DNA from: Symbiodinium natans
Taxonomy: Eukaryota > Sar > Dinophyceae > Suessiales > Symbiodiniaceae
Reading direction: 5' to 3'
Assembly (NCBI GenBank): GCA_905221605.1
Contig: CAJNDS010000202.1
Span: 582,404 to 646,403, forward strand
DNA length: 64,000 bases
Made by a program: the position numbers and the translations under genes. Below the pieces are notes generated by a model. That model was not told the DNA's origin. It saw only the letters and a program-made list of their open reading frames with translations, and did no database searches. Every line of letters starts with the position of its first letter. The stretch's first letter is position 1. This document shows, one piece after another, positions 35,991-47,176 of the stretch.

Positions 35991-38964
35991 TCAAGTGAAG
36001 ATGTACATGCCGTCGTTGCCTTCTGCCTGACACAAGTGGGGTAAAAGGTTGGTGTAGGCATGTGTCGCGTACGCTCGACGTCACCTTTTGCACAGCGGTG
36101 CAGCGGGAGGAGATTCGCCACAACGCCTTGCAATCGGCAGCCAGCTGCAATCGGCAGTCAAGGTGAGATTCGGTGAACCCAGCCTTGTGGATCGGAGTAG
36201 GGTCATACAAGTACAAGTCCGGGAACTTCTCCTGTAAGGGCAACCGCCAAAGCAACACGACATACAACTACTCAACTAGACAACATCCGTCGCTTCATTT
36301 TAGGTCGCCAGTAGCCATGCACACGGCTCCTTAAGAGCTTCAGTCGCCTTCTTCGCCTTTCTGCAGAGCAGCGGCACAGCAACACGCCTTCCTAGGCACG
36401 TAGTGTATCCTGTTTGCATCCTCTTCCCTGAACAGCCTTACACTCAGACTGCACGGGAGCCATAAGGAATCACAGGTCAGGGGCAGCAAGCAGGCTCATT
36501 CCACTGTATCGAAGACCATCATCCCTCGCCGCCTTGTAAAATGGGATGGCAGAGCAGACGTGGTGGGCCACGTGCGTAGAGCCGATCCTGAAGAAGTCAG
36601 GAGAGTCACTGATCCAGCGACAACTGTGGGGCGACTTCTTTCACCACTTGCGCCTGTGGTGAATGTAGTCCAACACTGGGCCTGGGTTTGCACACTGAGT
36701 CGCACCGTGCAGTAGCCTTCCGCCTGTGGCAATTCTACCGGCTACAAACTTGTGAATTCGTGTAAGGAGAATCTGTGTCGGGCGGGTCAAAGATGTCACT
36801 AGCTCTAGGGCGCCAGCCATAGGGCCGATCGACAGTGTGGAATGCACCCTTGACCCAAGTCCAATTATCCTGGCAGCCAGCGCAACGAGCAGCTGGGACA
36901 CCAAGCGTCAAAGAAAAAACGTAGCAAAGGAGGTTACAACACGACCAGAAAAAAGGCATATCCAAAAATGGCCGTTGGCTTCATGGCGAGCCCTCAGCCG
37001 GCAGACTAACTTGAGAGGCCCCCTGATGAATGCTCCTCTATTCAGGACCTTTGGGTTCGAGGTGTCCGGAGGTAACTGAGAGTCATGTACCAGTTTCCCC
37101 CAAGGACTAAATTGACCAAAACGACCGCTAAAGCTCCGATGGAGCTCGCTCTCGTGACTGTTTTGCATTCCGATTCTGACAACTATCATCACTCCTCATC
37201 AAAGTGCGGAATGTCAACATCGGTGTGCTGAAGCCAGGTGTAAAGCACCAGCCAGCAGTTTGTCACCTTGGACGAAACATGTGTAAAGGACCAGAAATGC
37301 CAGTGACTGCTCCCAAATCCCGCCCTCTTTCATTCTAAACTTGCGCCCATACAGTCATGACCGAGAGGCAGCGCAGATGACTAAGCTACTGGCCATCAGC
37401 GGTGCAAGGTACAGCGCAAAGACCGGCATAAATCCACTGGTCTTTGCCTGCACTGTTCGCAATGCTCACGTGCCACTCACATTACTGAAGCAGTAAGGTC
37501 GAAGCCCACCACATCACGAGGGCAGCCATTCCAACGATGCCCACATCTGAGAGCAGCACCTCCACCAGGACTCCATCAGGACTCTACCAGCATTGCTGAG
37601 CTCAGATCTACATTTTGTCTAATTTCACGGTCGGTGCATTCAAACATGAAGTCCACCGAAGGCCTTCGACTTCCAGCTTTTGGGGAACAGATCCTTCTTG
37701 CCGTTTCGGAAGGGCGGGAAAGGCCTTCGTCTCATGTGCGTGCCATGAACCCATCACCTACGTGCTCTGAATCTGAAAAGCCTATTGACAAATTGACCTG
37801 TTCTGAGCAAAGTGGCCACAAGTGGTTCGTGTTGCCATAAGCTGGGCCACCCGTGGCACCAGCAAGGATGTACCTCACCCCACACGGTCTGAGCCAGGAT
37901 TCTGCAAGTTATGCCGTGCCAGGGCTCCCACGCAGGCCAGCCAAGCACGAGGTGCGTAATCATCCGGGTCATCGCAACTGAGCTCTGACCTGAGAATCTA
38001 CACTCTACCAGCAGCACTGCCTGCCTCGCTTGATTCCTGGGACCCCACCGCTGCCTCAGGCCTTCTGCACTTTTTGGCTGAGCGCTCAGCCAAACCACTT
38101 GGCCAAATTCTTGTACTTGTTGGTGGATCCTTTCTGCAACCTGAATTGTCACCCTAGTCAGTCAGTGACTCCAGCATACTCCAGCAAGCCCTTCCTCACC
38201 ACATTCGTAAAGCTAACGCCAATGGACTACGCACATGTGACAGCTCAGGTGCACCCGGCCTTGGGACATGCGTTTCGCCTTCGGTCATATGATTTGTCTT
38301 GGAGTGGTGAACGGCGTGAGATCGCTGCCAAGAGAAATACGGCACCTCAGAACACCCAAAATCCACACTTTTGAGTTCACTATCCGAACTGCTGCTCACA
38401 GCATCTCTCGAACAAATTGGAAAACTGTCTCCTTAAGCTGTGTGGGCGCACCATCAAGGCCGTGTGCAACACCTAGGGGATGCCAAGAGGCCCATGGACA
38501 TGCGCAAGCGGAGCAGCGACACCCTCAAATGAATCCCCCAGAGGTGCGCACGTATCCAACCAGAGTTTGCAGCCATTGCTCGTTGCAAAACGCGTTGTGG
38601 CCACACTCATGACCTTAACCGAACGGTCCGATCAAAGCTACTGTGCTGTCAGCAGAGTCAACACCCTGTGAAAAGAATACAAACGAAAGCAAACAAATCT
38701 ACATTTTGGGGCGCAGGGAGCTTTTCGTGTGCTTGTGACACGCAGCGACGGCAGCATATCTTCGTAGCATTTCTAGGGCCGAGGGCGCGGCCAATGACCC
38801 AAGGCCCCGTGGCCAGAGTGCCCTGCACCACAGCGTAGAGCAGCCACACGGGGATAAAGGCCGCCGTCCTGTCGCTGACGTCGCACTCAGTGCTGCTGCT
38901 CACTCTGCTCTTCGGGCCCAGACATCGGGATGTACTTCCAGGCAAGATAGCCGCAGAAAAGCAC
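35991..38964 (-). CDS. Delta12/omega-6-type membrane fatty-acid desaturase in about 20 micro-exons
   Basis: Introduces a double bond into an acyl chain at a di-iron site in the ER or plastid membrane. No long open frame reveals it; it appears on joining short exons: 38792-38868, 38552-38613, 38452-38472 (21 bases), 38260-38345, 38170-38212, 38086-38140, 37932-37977, 37817-37873, 37657-37724, 37506-37546, 37394-37447, 37195-37266, 36818-36869, 36654-36681 (28 bases), 36533-36587, 36330-36356 (27 bases), 36184-36231, 36085-36126 and 35991-36026, preceded by one exon starting at 38964. All three histidine boxes are present: HECGHNAF, SHAVHH and HVAHH; also TNHMTEGETHVP, HLVLGWP, NGKKDLFP, WLQHTDVDIPHF, VDRPYGP and the C-terminal NDGMYIFT with its stop. 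Box spacing follows plant FAD2-type enzymes. Donors: 10 GC, 6 GT, 2 GA. The N-terminus is not found, and the join between 38170 and 38140 implies a 29-base intron. Regiospecificity is inferred only. Confidence 0.92.
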
Positions 38965-39109
38965 CTGCATCGGACAGAGACATGCGGAAACAAACCAAAA
39001 AAGTGCCCAAGGCGCGCTGACCCTCGAAATTGGCGGTTGGGGGCCGGGGCCTAGGTCTAAGCTCTGCCTACCCGCCTGACCAGCCCCAGCCCGTGTCCCC
39101 CCCATCGTT

Positions 39110-39940
39110 AGTCTTCGTGGGGTTTCTGAACCGGGTCGAGGCGGTCCACACGCAGCGTCTACAAGAAACCAAACAGTGCGAACCTGTATAAGATGTTCTT
39201 TTCAAGGCCTGGAGAGTTGACACCGCGGCATGTGCCAGTGACCGTCCTGTCCTTGGTTTCTACATGCCAAGGTCGGCCAGCTTGCCGTACTTAACATGTC
39301 ACGAAGCCCTCTGAGGTCCTGGCTCTTTGACCAGGCAATCCTTTGGAATTGCCTTCAACACTTCCCCCTTGCTTGGCCACTGCCTTGCAGGTTACGACAA
39401 GGCCAAGACTCAACTGTAGATCATTACCCCATTGCTTGAAACAGATATCCGCAGAACATCACAGAACATTCACTCATTTGTGGGAACCGACTCTGCAGAA
39501 TGCACGAACTGACAAACGGCATAAACACAGTGGGTGGGCGGTCGCGCAAGGATTGATCAGCAATGCGCTCTGACAGGAAAGACTCGAATGTCACTGAAGC
39601 ACGGCGGCCTCTGATGTGGTACAAGGCAGTAAGACCCGCGCTTATTCTGCCTCAACGCAGCTCCTTGCAGACCTCCCCGCTCCAGAGCCTTCCTCAAAGA
39701 CGCCAGTCACATGACACGTACACGACGGTTGTCAAGCGTAGCAAGTCGAAAGCTGCCATGCGGGTCTAATCATTTTTGAGCTAGAGCCGAAGGACGAAAC
39801 GACAGTGGCCATGAATGGCTCACTGCATGGATAGTTCGTCAATCTGCAACAAGGCCCCTGGCTCGACTCTGCCTTTGAGCTCATTATTCCCATCGACCTT
39901 CCAGCCTGCTGCACGATGGAGAACGGAGTCCAACTACAGA
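39110..39940. other. No supportable gene; may hold the desaturase 5' end
   Basis: The first exons of the desaturase should lie upstream of 38964 on the minus strand, but I could not identify them. Only short unrecognised frames are present. Confidence 0.3.
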
Positions 39941-39944
39941 CAAT

Positions 39945-40227
39945 CACACAAACACATACACATCAACACAGACACAGAGACGCTTATGGGCCCTGCCCCC
40001 CCCTGTAATATCCCACTCAGTTTCGCAATCACTTCTTGGAAGGTCTCATCTTCGTGCTGCAACAGATACACACACGTATACGCAAATAATGTATTATATA
40101 TATATATATTACTACACATATGCCTATATGCACATGACACAAACACGCACGCACGCACGCGCGCACGCGCGCACGCGCGCACGCGCGCACGCGCGCACGC
40201 GGCGCGCGCGCGCGCGCGCGCGCGCGC

Positions 40228-40258
<31 letters not shown>

Positions 40259-40375
40259 AACGCTCGCACGCACGCACGCACGCACGCACACGCACGCACA
40301 CGCACGCACATACACGCACATACACGCACAGACACGCACAGACGCACACGCACACGGGCACACGCACACACGCAC

Positions 40376-40456
<81 letters not shown>

Positions 40457-40494
40457 ACACACACACACACACACACAGAGACAGAGAAACAGAC

Positions 40495-40529
<35 letters not shown>

Positions 40530-40550
40530 TATGTACATATATACATTTTT
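39945..40550. repeat. CA / CG / TA microsatellite block
   Basis: Plus-strand order: CA near 39945-39985, TA at about 40095-40110, CGCA and pure CG at 40141-40260, CACG, then a CA array 40380-40480 and a TA array 40498-40527. Alternating purine-pyrimidine DNA of this kind can adopt Z-form. Confidence 0.92.
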
Positions 40551-40599
40551 ATATGATTACACACATATGTAGAAAACCGCAGAAGACACACATGAAAAA

Positions 40600-41220
40600 C
40601 AGGAAGTGTTGATGCCGTTCGTTTCTTGCAGCACCATTGAAGTTAAAAGGTGCACATATAAGATCACAATCACATTGGCATGGCAACGACAATGTCTTCT
40701 TCAACTTTTTAGACAACTTTTTGGGCTTCCATTTGGCTGTCGATTGGTATGGGCGAGAAACACAACTTCGAGTATCATTTCAAGATATGCTTCATTGAGA
40801 CTTCTAATTAGTAGTCTTCACTCAGAATGCAACAGCAGCACGGCTATCAACTTTCGATTAAAAAGAAAACGAGAATACTGGTGGCAAACTTCAATTTGCG
40901 ACGTCTACGATACTCGAGGCCGCTGGTTAGGATGCCAAAACATCACAGTTTTGAACGGCGGGCGGTTGTGTTATTACTTGTTACATTCAGTTTTCATGTT
41001 GAAGTTTCTAGTAGAACGCAATCTATGACATGAAGACAGGCAAGAGATGTAGTCGCGTAGTGGAAGGCGTAAGACTGCGCCAACAAAATGTCGTCAACTC
41101 GTGTCTGTAAAGAAGGAGTTTTTTCCATGTCGCTCGGATGCAAGCAGCTCACGAAAAGCCGGGTTCACGTCAGTGGACACGAAAGACCTCGTGAGAGTAG
41201 TCCTCTAAGGTAAGGTATTG
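40600..41220. other. Unassigned
   Basis: A 140-aa plus-strand frame (40606-41028) has no recognisable motif and sits in AT-rich sequence. I do not support a gene here. Confidence 0.3.
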
Positions 41221-41229
41221 GGGCAGTTT

Positions 41230-42220
41230 ATCTGGGGAGGTGGGGGGGGGTCGGAATTCGGAATTTATTCCTAATAGGGTTTGGGGCGGAGGGGGGGGAC
41301 CCCCCTTCAAACACAAAAAAAGAAAATGCACCTACTTACTTGTAACTATGCGTTCCTGCAGCGGTGATGTTGTGGCTCTGTGTTTTCGCTCCTTCCTGAA
41401 CGTGAGTGAACTGCACGTGGGCTCCTTCTGGGCATTTTAGAGGCGGCGCCTAGAGGGCGGGAGAACCCAGCCAGGACTCGCGGGAGAAATAGGAAGAAAG
41501 AGGGAGGGGGGGGGGGGGGGGGGGGAAGGAAACCCTGCGCTGGGCCGGTTTTCATGTTGCGGGGGGGGGGGGGGGGTTTTTATTCCTAGTTCGCGGTGCC
41601 GGGCAAGGCCCATGGGCTCTTTCTTGCGAATCCCTTGATCCCTAGAGGCGGAGTCCTCGTCCGGGAGACTCCCGCAAGGCCCCAAACAGGAATAGACAGG
41701 GGGGGGCGGGGGTGAAGGAAACACTGCCCTGCGTGAGGTTTTCGTGGTTGGGGGCACCCGTTTTATTCTTAATTCGCGGTGCCGGGAAAGGCCCGTGGGC
41801 TCTTTCTTGCCCTAGAGGCGGAGTCCTAGACAATCTGGGAGCCCAAATAGGAATCAAGGGGGGGGGGGGGGGGTTGAAGGAAACGCTGCCCTGGGCGAGG
41901 TGTCATGAGTCATGACGGGGGGCCCCCATTTTATTCCTAATTCACTGTGCTGGGCAAGGCACGTGGGCTCCTGCGCCTTGGGGTTTTGGGTTTATGTGTT
42001 CGTGGCCTTAAATTTGCATGGCGCGGCTTCCCATGATCCCACATGTCTGCTGCACTGGGCAAGGCACTCACCACAACAGGACCAACCTCACACAGCAAGC
42101 AGCAGCGAACAGTCCATTAGTTTTTTTTCTGCGATGTTGGCTGCTTTATTCCTAATTCTCCCCTCCGCCCCTGCCCCCCCCCCCCGTTTTCCGGGATAGG
42201 AAAGAACTTCCTGGACCCCC
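41230..42220. repeat. G-tract satellite with units of 168-193 bases
   Basis: The phrase GCGGTGCCGGGCAAGGC recurs at about 41592, 41775 and (diverged) 41943, with a further diverged unit before 41500. Each unit carries a CCTAGAGGCGGAGTCCT-like segment, a run of 9-22 Gs, GAAGGAAAC, and TTTTATTCCTAATTC. The last motif occurs at least five times between 41260 and 42160. Period shrinks from about 193 to 183 to 168 bases. Open frames here are Gly/Pro low complexity. Confidence 0.8.
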
Positions 42221-42639
42221 CCCGCCCCCCAGCAACCAGAGATAGACTGGGGCAATGGTAAGGTGCAGAATCTGTGGCACACTCCTTGTTTACAATCGTA
42301 TATTATGAACGAGATTTGTGCCGATATTTGTGGTGCTTTCAATAGTTTTAGGGCCGCGGATACCGTCGTCAAAATCCGTCAAGGTTGGTCCTGGGGGCTG
42401 AAGGGCGGACCATGTAATAGGTATATGAGTATATGTACACACACACACACACCCGTTACCCTTTGGCCATTCCATGCCATTCCAAACTCTACTCCTCAGG
42501 TCCACGCCTAATGCTTCTGGGCTCAAATCCAGGGTGCTCACCTGACGGCCCAGAAGGTGACTGCTGGGACATGCGTGGTTCACCGATGGCCTGCGAACCA
42601 GCTTGACGTCTGCGCACACGTCTGAAGCCCTTCCTGGCC

Positions 42640-42990
42640 TCAGATTCTGCTCAGGCGCAATGACAACGAGACGACTTTGAGATGACTAGAGGAAAACAAG
42701 GCAGATACGAGCAGCAGCAGTGTCTCCATGGAACAAGCAAGCAGCTTCTTCGACCTATCGAAATGTATATTCCGGGGTACTGCCGCCAGCGCTGCAGCAG
42801 CGAGCCCAAGACGAAGCGGCCCTTTTGCGGGACGGTACTGGGACAGTGCGACTGTGAGGCGCTGGGCCGAGTCCATATGCACTGCAGTAATATTTGAATC
42901 TGGATTTGAATATTTCAATGTGCTTCTCTCAGGGGCCTCTCGGCTCCGGCTGGCTCGAAGGTGCTTGGCCTTTGAAGCGAGCAAACGCAA
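42640..42990 (-). CDS. Possible exon, unrecognised
   Basis: A 116-aa minus-strand frame with AVHMDSAQRLTVALSQYRPA, then an Ala/Leu-rich hydrophobic stretch. Composition is protein-like but no family is recognised and boundaries are unknown. Confidence 0.22.
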   Translation of the reverse strand: MRLLASKAKHLRASRSREAPERSTLKYSNPDSNITAVHMDSAQRLTVALSQYRPAKGPLRLGLAAAALAAVPRNIHFDRSKKLLACSMETLLLLVSALFSSSHLKVVSLSLRLSRI

Positions 42991-43499
42991 AAAAGACGTG
43001 TAACCGCTGTAACCGATGCAACCAGTCTAAGGCGTCTCGGACTCGTTTGGGACAGAGGTCGCCAGGTTGCGCACGACTGAGACGTTTTTGACTCTTCACT
43101 TCCCTCAACTCCCGCCTGAGAAAGAATGACTTGGGACCTTCGGCCGCTGCACGCGGGCTGCGGGCCGCACACCCTGACCTCGGAGGACAGAAAGCACAAG
43201 TGACTCATACGAGTATGCTGTATGACCATCTCTCTGAACATACGAACACGAAACAGAACAACTCTCGTCTGCTGACGCCAGCCGTCCCTGGCAATGCTCT
43301 ACGCTCCCACTATCTCAGACTGCACTTAGGCGATTGCTCCTCGAGGTGGTGCACCTCGAATTCCGCAGGCAAAGAAGTCAACTTCACTCGGTCTTCGCTT
43401 TCCATCGAGCAGCATTAATGTGCTATCCTGCCCTGCACTATCTCGCACTCTTGCACGTAGAAAAGCGCGACCCTGCAAGCGGTAGCCGGGCCGAGAACG

Positions 43500-43765
43500 G
43501 CTGCGCAGCGTGACCTGCGACGAAGGCCAAATCCATCCTGGCGCAACAGTGAATTTGAAATCTCAACAACCTTCAGGGCCTTTCTGCAAACTAGTGGCCT
43601 GACTCCCCGTACAATGAGCTGTTGAAACACGACGGCACCAGCGGATCTTGGCTGAATGCCCTTGAGCTGTAAAGGAGACGGACAGGATGTGAAGACAATG
43701 TAACAATTATTTAACAATCCATAGTCTGCAGTGGGTAGCACACCTAATTCGTTGCTGGCGCTCAT
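43500..43765 (-). CDS. Possible 5' exons of an unrecognised gene
   Basis: ATG at 43763-43765 opens MSASNELG. A GT donor at 43741 and a pyrimidine-rich AG acceptor at 43667 remove 75 bases that are also open in frame. The next exon reads GIQPRSAGAVVFQQLIVRGV, then RKALKVVEISNSLLRQDGF. Protein-like, unrecognised. Confidence 0.3.
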
Positions 43766-44369
43766 CTTGATACCCAGGTTTAAAGATGGCTAGTCTCCAG
43801 ACGAGTTCAATGCGTTGCGATGCTCTGGGCATGCTAGGCAATCGCCACACTGCATCTCAAAGCCTCTGCCAAGCATAATTAGCCAGCAAGCATGGAAACA
43901 CGACACAAGCTTTCATTGGTTTTGATTCTGGGACGCTAGTGCCGCTAGTGCTCGGGGTGGTGGCCCGCCAGCATCACCAGCCCTCTGGGCAGTAAGATGA
44001 AAACAGCGTCCCAATTTGTCTACAGTACAGTAACAGTACAGTAGCATGGGCGTCATACTTGAAGCTCAGCCGGTCTGGTTCAGCAAGGCATTGTGGTATT
44101 GTGGAAAAACCAGAAACCCGCGACACGTCGCGTCAATCTGCTCGATTTGGAGCAGAACGCGCGATCAGCCTCAGCCTGCAATCTGCAATCCTTCTTCGTT
44201 GAACATCCAGAAGGCTCACTTGTTTGTACCAACATGGCATGAGGCATCGATGTCGGTGCATTAACGCGCTGTCGATGCTCCCTGGTCCTCTTCAACCAAG
44301 GATGATCACCCCTATGCCTATGCCCTAAGGCCCTGTCCCTATCCATGGCTTTGAACCTTGAACCTTATT

Positions 44370-44530
44370 CGCCTGCGACTTTCAGATATCGTCTGACATA
44401 GTCAGATTCCTCTAGTAGCTCATCGGAGTGATCATCCTTGATTGCTGGCGCAGCCATGCCTGCTGCGGAGGTCACCCTCAGATTAGCAGAGCAACAGAGG
44501 CCGCTCCAGATCTCCTGAAGCATGTTTGCG
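44370..44530 (-). CDS. Possible last exon, unrecognised
   Basis: After an AG acceptor near 44521 the minus strand reads EIWSGLCCSANLRVTSAAG, then the acidic HSDELLEESDYVRRYLKVAGE and a stop near 44368. Looks like a C-terminus; no family recognised. Confidence 0.3.
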
Positions 44531-44949
44531 AAGACACAAATAAAAAGACTTGCGTCTGCTGCAGGCCACATCAGGCTGCAGTTGCGTCACAATGTCCTGT
44601 CTGTCATCCTCGGCAACTCTATCCATGTGCCAAGGACGGGATCAAAGCGCTCTGCCGTCTCGAGGCACTGCGCACAGAGGAATGCACACAACATCGCTAA
44701 GTGGGGCATCCTATAGCCGGAATCCTAGCGGTCCTAGCTTGACTCAAAGAGGGTCCGCGTGGGCGAGGCGGGAGGTCTCAATTTCTCAATCAGGGTCTGG
44801 GCCCAACTCAATGGACGTTTAACGCAACTTCGTAGGTAGCGGCTTATCATACAACTGGCGGCCTCTGGAAGAAAACAACAGCGACAGCACTGTTCAAGAA
44901 AGCTTTGGTTTGTTTAGAAACGAGCACCCTCGTGTGGGGACCCCCGGTT

Positions 44950-45245
44950 TGAAATGCGAAAATTGAGAATCGAGGGTACCCTCATCCTGGGGACCCAATT
45001 TCTTACTTACTTCCGGTTGTTTTGCAACAGCCCTTGCTTCATTTGGCATCCCCTCCAAATAAGAAACCCAGCCCATTGTAAGAAATCCCGCCCCTTCGAT
45101 TTCTTAAATTTAAGCAATCCAGCCCCACAATTTCTGAATTCAGAAATGCAACCCCTCAATTTCTTAAATTCGGGGAATCCCCTGAATTCAGACTTCCCCC
45201 TGCCTACAAATTCAAAGATTACCAGCTCGACTCCCGAATCCCAAT
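44950..45245. repeat. Degenerate 25-30-base tandem repeat around AATTTCTTAAATT
   Basis: Repeated units of the type CAATCCAGCCCCACAATTTC followed by TGAATTC or TTAAATT, about six diverged copies. An isolated block at 10065-10130 shares AATT, GGGTACC and CTCAT phrases with the 44950-45000 part, so the two may belong to one dispersed family. Confidence 0.6.
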
Positions 45246-45817
45246 TAAGACTTAGAACAAGAAATGCGAAGCTTGCACGGTTGGCGTGCGACTTTGCTGT
45301 CAAATGGCTCAAAAAAGTCGACACTCGGAAGAATCGCTGAGTGATGCTAGCTGCTAGCCGTTAGCCGCCTGAGAATCTCCCACCTGTCAATGGGGTCAGC
45401 GCCCGGGTGGGTGGGGGAGGGGTGGACGGTGGACAAATCGCTGAGAGACCTTCGCTACGAAGAAACACGTTTTGGACGGCGTGCTGCCTGTAGACTCTGT
45501 AGACACCCGTCAGCGATGTCAGAACCCAGGTGGCTGGAATTCATCGCTGCAGATGCTTCCGTATTCGCCCAGCTATCATGCTCGTTTGGCTACACATCGT
45601 CGGTATGAAGCCCGCGCTCTTGGATGGGGCGCCATGCGCCTTCAGACTCCGGGTAGCCGAGCCACCATGAACCACCCGAACAGAGCAGTGCTAAGAGCAT
45701 ACAAGTCCGTAACTGCATCGCGACTGTGCTGCACAACTAAGAAATCTTCCTCTGACTGCAGTAGGCACAAATTTGGTTTTCTTCTTCCATTCCTAGATTT
45801 CGCGAGAAACCATGTGC

Positions 45818-47176
45818 CTGTCCGCCATCACTGCCACCAAAAACATGAATTCGGCCAGCAATGCCAGCCGCCGCAACATAGGCACGACCTGATGAATTGC
45901 CGGGTCCACGAACATCCACGTTTAGTGACTTCAACTCTTGAAGTCTTGCGCTTTGGTCCGGCACGCTTCAACATCGGTGCCAAGGTTTCCCAGGTGCCAA
46001 CCTGCACCGTCATGGAGCCACATGGAGCCTAGTCTCTGCTCTATCCTTGTGTCGTACCATTTAAAATTTAACCATGTCCATGTCAATCAATCCATGTCCG
46101 CTCCTTCGGATCGTATCTCTCGACCGAGTTTAGCATCTGGGCCTGGGAGGGTGCAAACTCGGAGACTTAATTGCAACAAATGCAGAGAGGGTTCGTCTTG
46201 ACACAAAGCTCCCCTGTAAGGGCGCCAGCACCGAATGCTCCTCCACACACATAGAGCCTCTGCAGCAGCGACCCTTCACGTCTTGTCTCGAAGCTGCAGC
46301 AGCAACCTTTCACGTCTTGTTTCGAAGACTTAGTCTAACTATGTGTAACTTGATGTATAGTTTGGTCACACGTCCTGCAAGGAAAAGAGGGGCTGAGGAT
46401 TATCGGTTTCGGAGAGTTTCTTCTCAGTCCGAGCGTTGACTAAGTAACGTGCATGATAGAGCAGGATAGCCGGCAGCGTTGAGCAAGGGGCCTGTCAAAA
46501 TCTAAAGCTAGAAGCTTGTGCCTGCCACCACACGCTGCAGCTGACGCACCTGATTCAGGCACAGATGCAAAGCAGGTGCCTCGCAGGTGCTTCTACAGTA
46601 CATGTTCTACCACACCAAGCATCACTTGCAAGTTCTTGTACGGACATTCTTGAATTTGTGCAGTGAGTACACAGAGAGGCGGGGCTCAGCAACAGAGAGC
46701 AACACATTGACAAGAAGTGAAGGCTTTCGCCTATTTTGTTTTTGCCATTTCCCTGCCTGCCCGCTGGCTAGAGAGCGGCGGAAGCCTGGGCCGCGTCGCA
46801 TCGAGAGAGAGAGGGAGCGAGAGAGCTCTGTGTGAACGTGAGACTCGTGCAAATAGACAAATGTACACATCTTCTGCCTAACGAAGGCGTGCCATAAGTG
46901 CCTTCGCTTGAGGATCTTCAGGGGCTGTTGATCCAGAAGCTTTGGAAGATTCTGGAAGCGTCCATATCTTCCATGAGCTTCCTGCGGAAGCCAGATGCTG
47001 GGTGGATGATTCAGCCTCTCGACACCTCAGCACAAAGATGGACAACGCCGGAGCTTTGGAGTCGTTGGCTGTAAGGTGGCTGGAGGTGGATTTGGCAGAG
47101 GTCTGAAGTGTTCTGAAGCTGCGGCTGCTCAGCGGCTCTCGTTGCTCATCTCTGCCGCCGCACACATAGAGCAGTC
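45818..47176 (-). CDS. Kelch-repeat protein, several short exons
   Basis: Kelch repeats form a beta-propeller used as a protein-binding scaffold. Exons supported on the minus strand: 47126-47176 (LLYVCGGRDEQREPLS), one starting at 47025 (VERLNHPPSIW), one starting at 46259 (RLYVCGGAFGAGAL), 45965-46001 (VGTWETLAPMLK) and 45818-45888 (RRAYVAAAGIAGRIHVFGG). The double Gly, the W...LAPM...R and the VER/F segments fall in the usual repeat order. Intron 45889-45964 is GT-AG; 47026-47125 fits a GC donor; the exon ending at 45818 is followed by AG|GC. Intervening exons and both ends were not resolved, so blade number is unknown. A piece near 47200-47260 (PWAKMP) may be a further blade. Partners and role cannot be inferred. 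Confidence 0.7.
46261..46328. repeat. 34-base tandem duplication at a Kelch acceptor site
   Basis: Two copies (46261-46294 and 46295-46328) differing at a few positions. On the minus strand each copy ends GCTGCTGCAG, so the duplication doubles the 3' splice acceptor of the exon starting at 46259. Confidence 0.8.
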
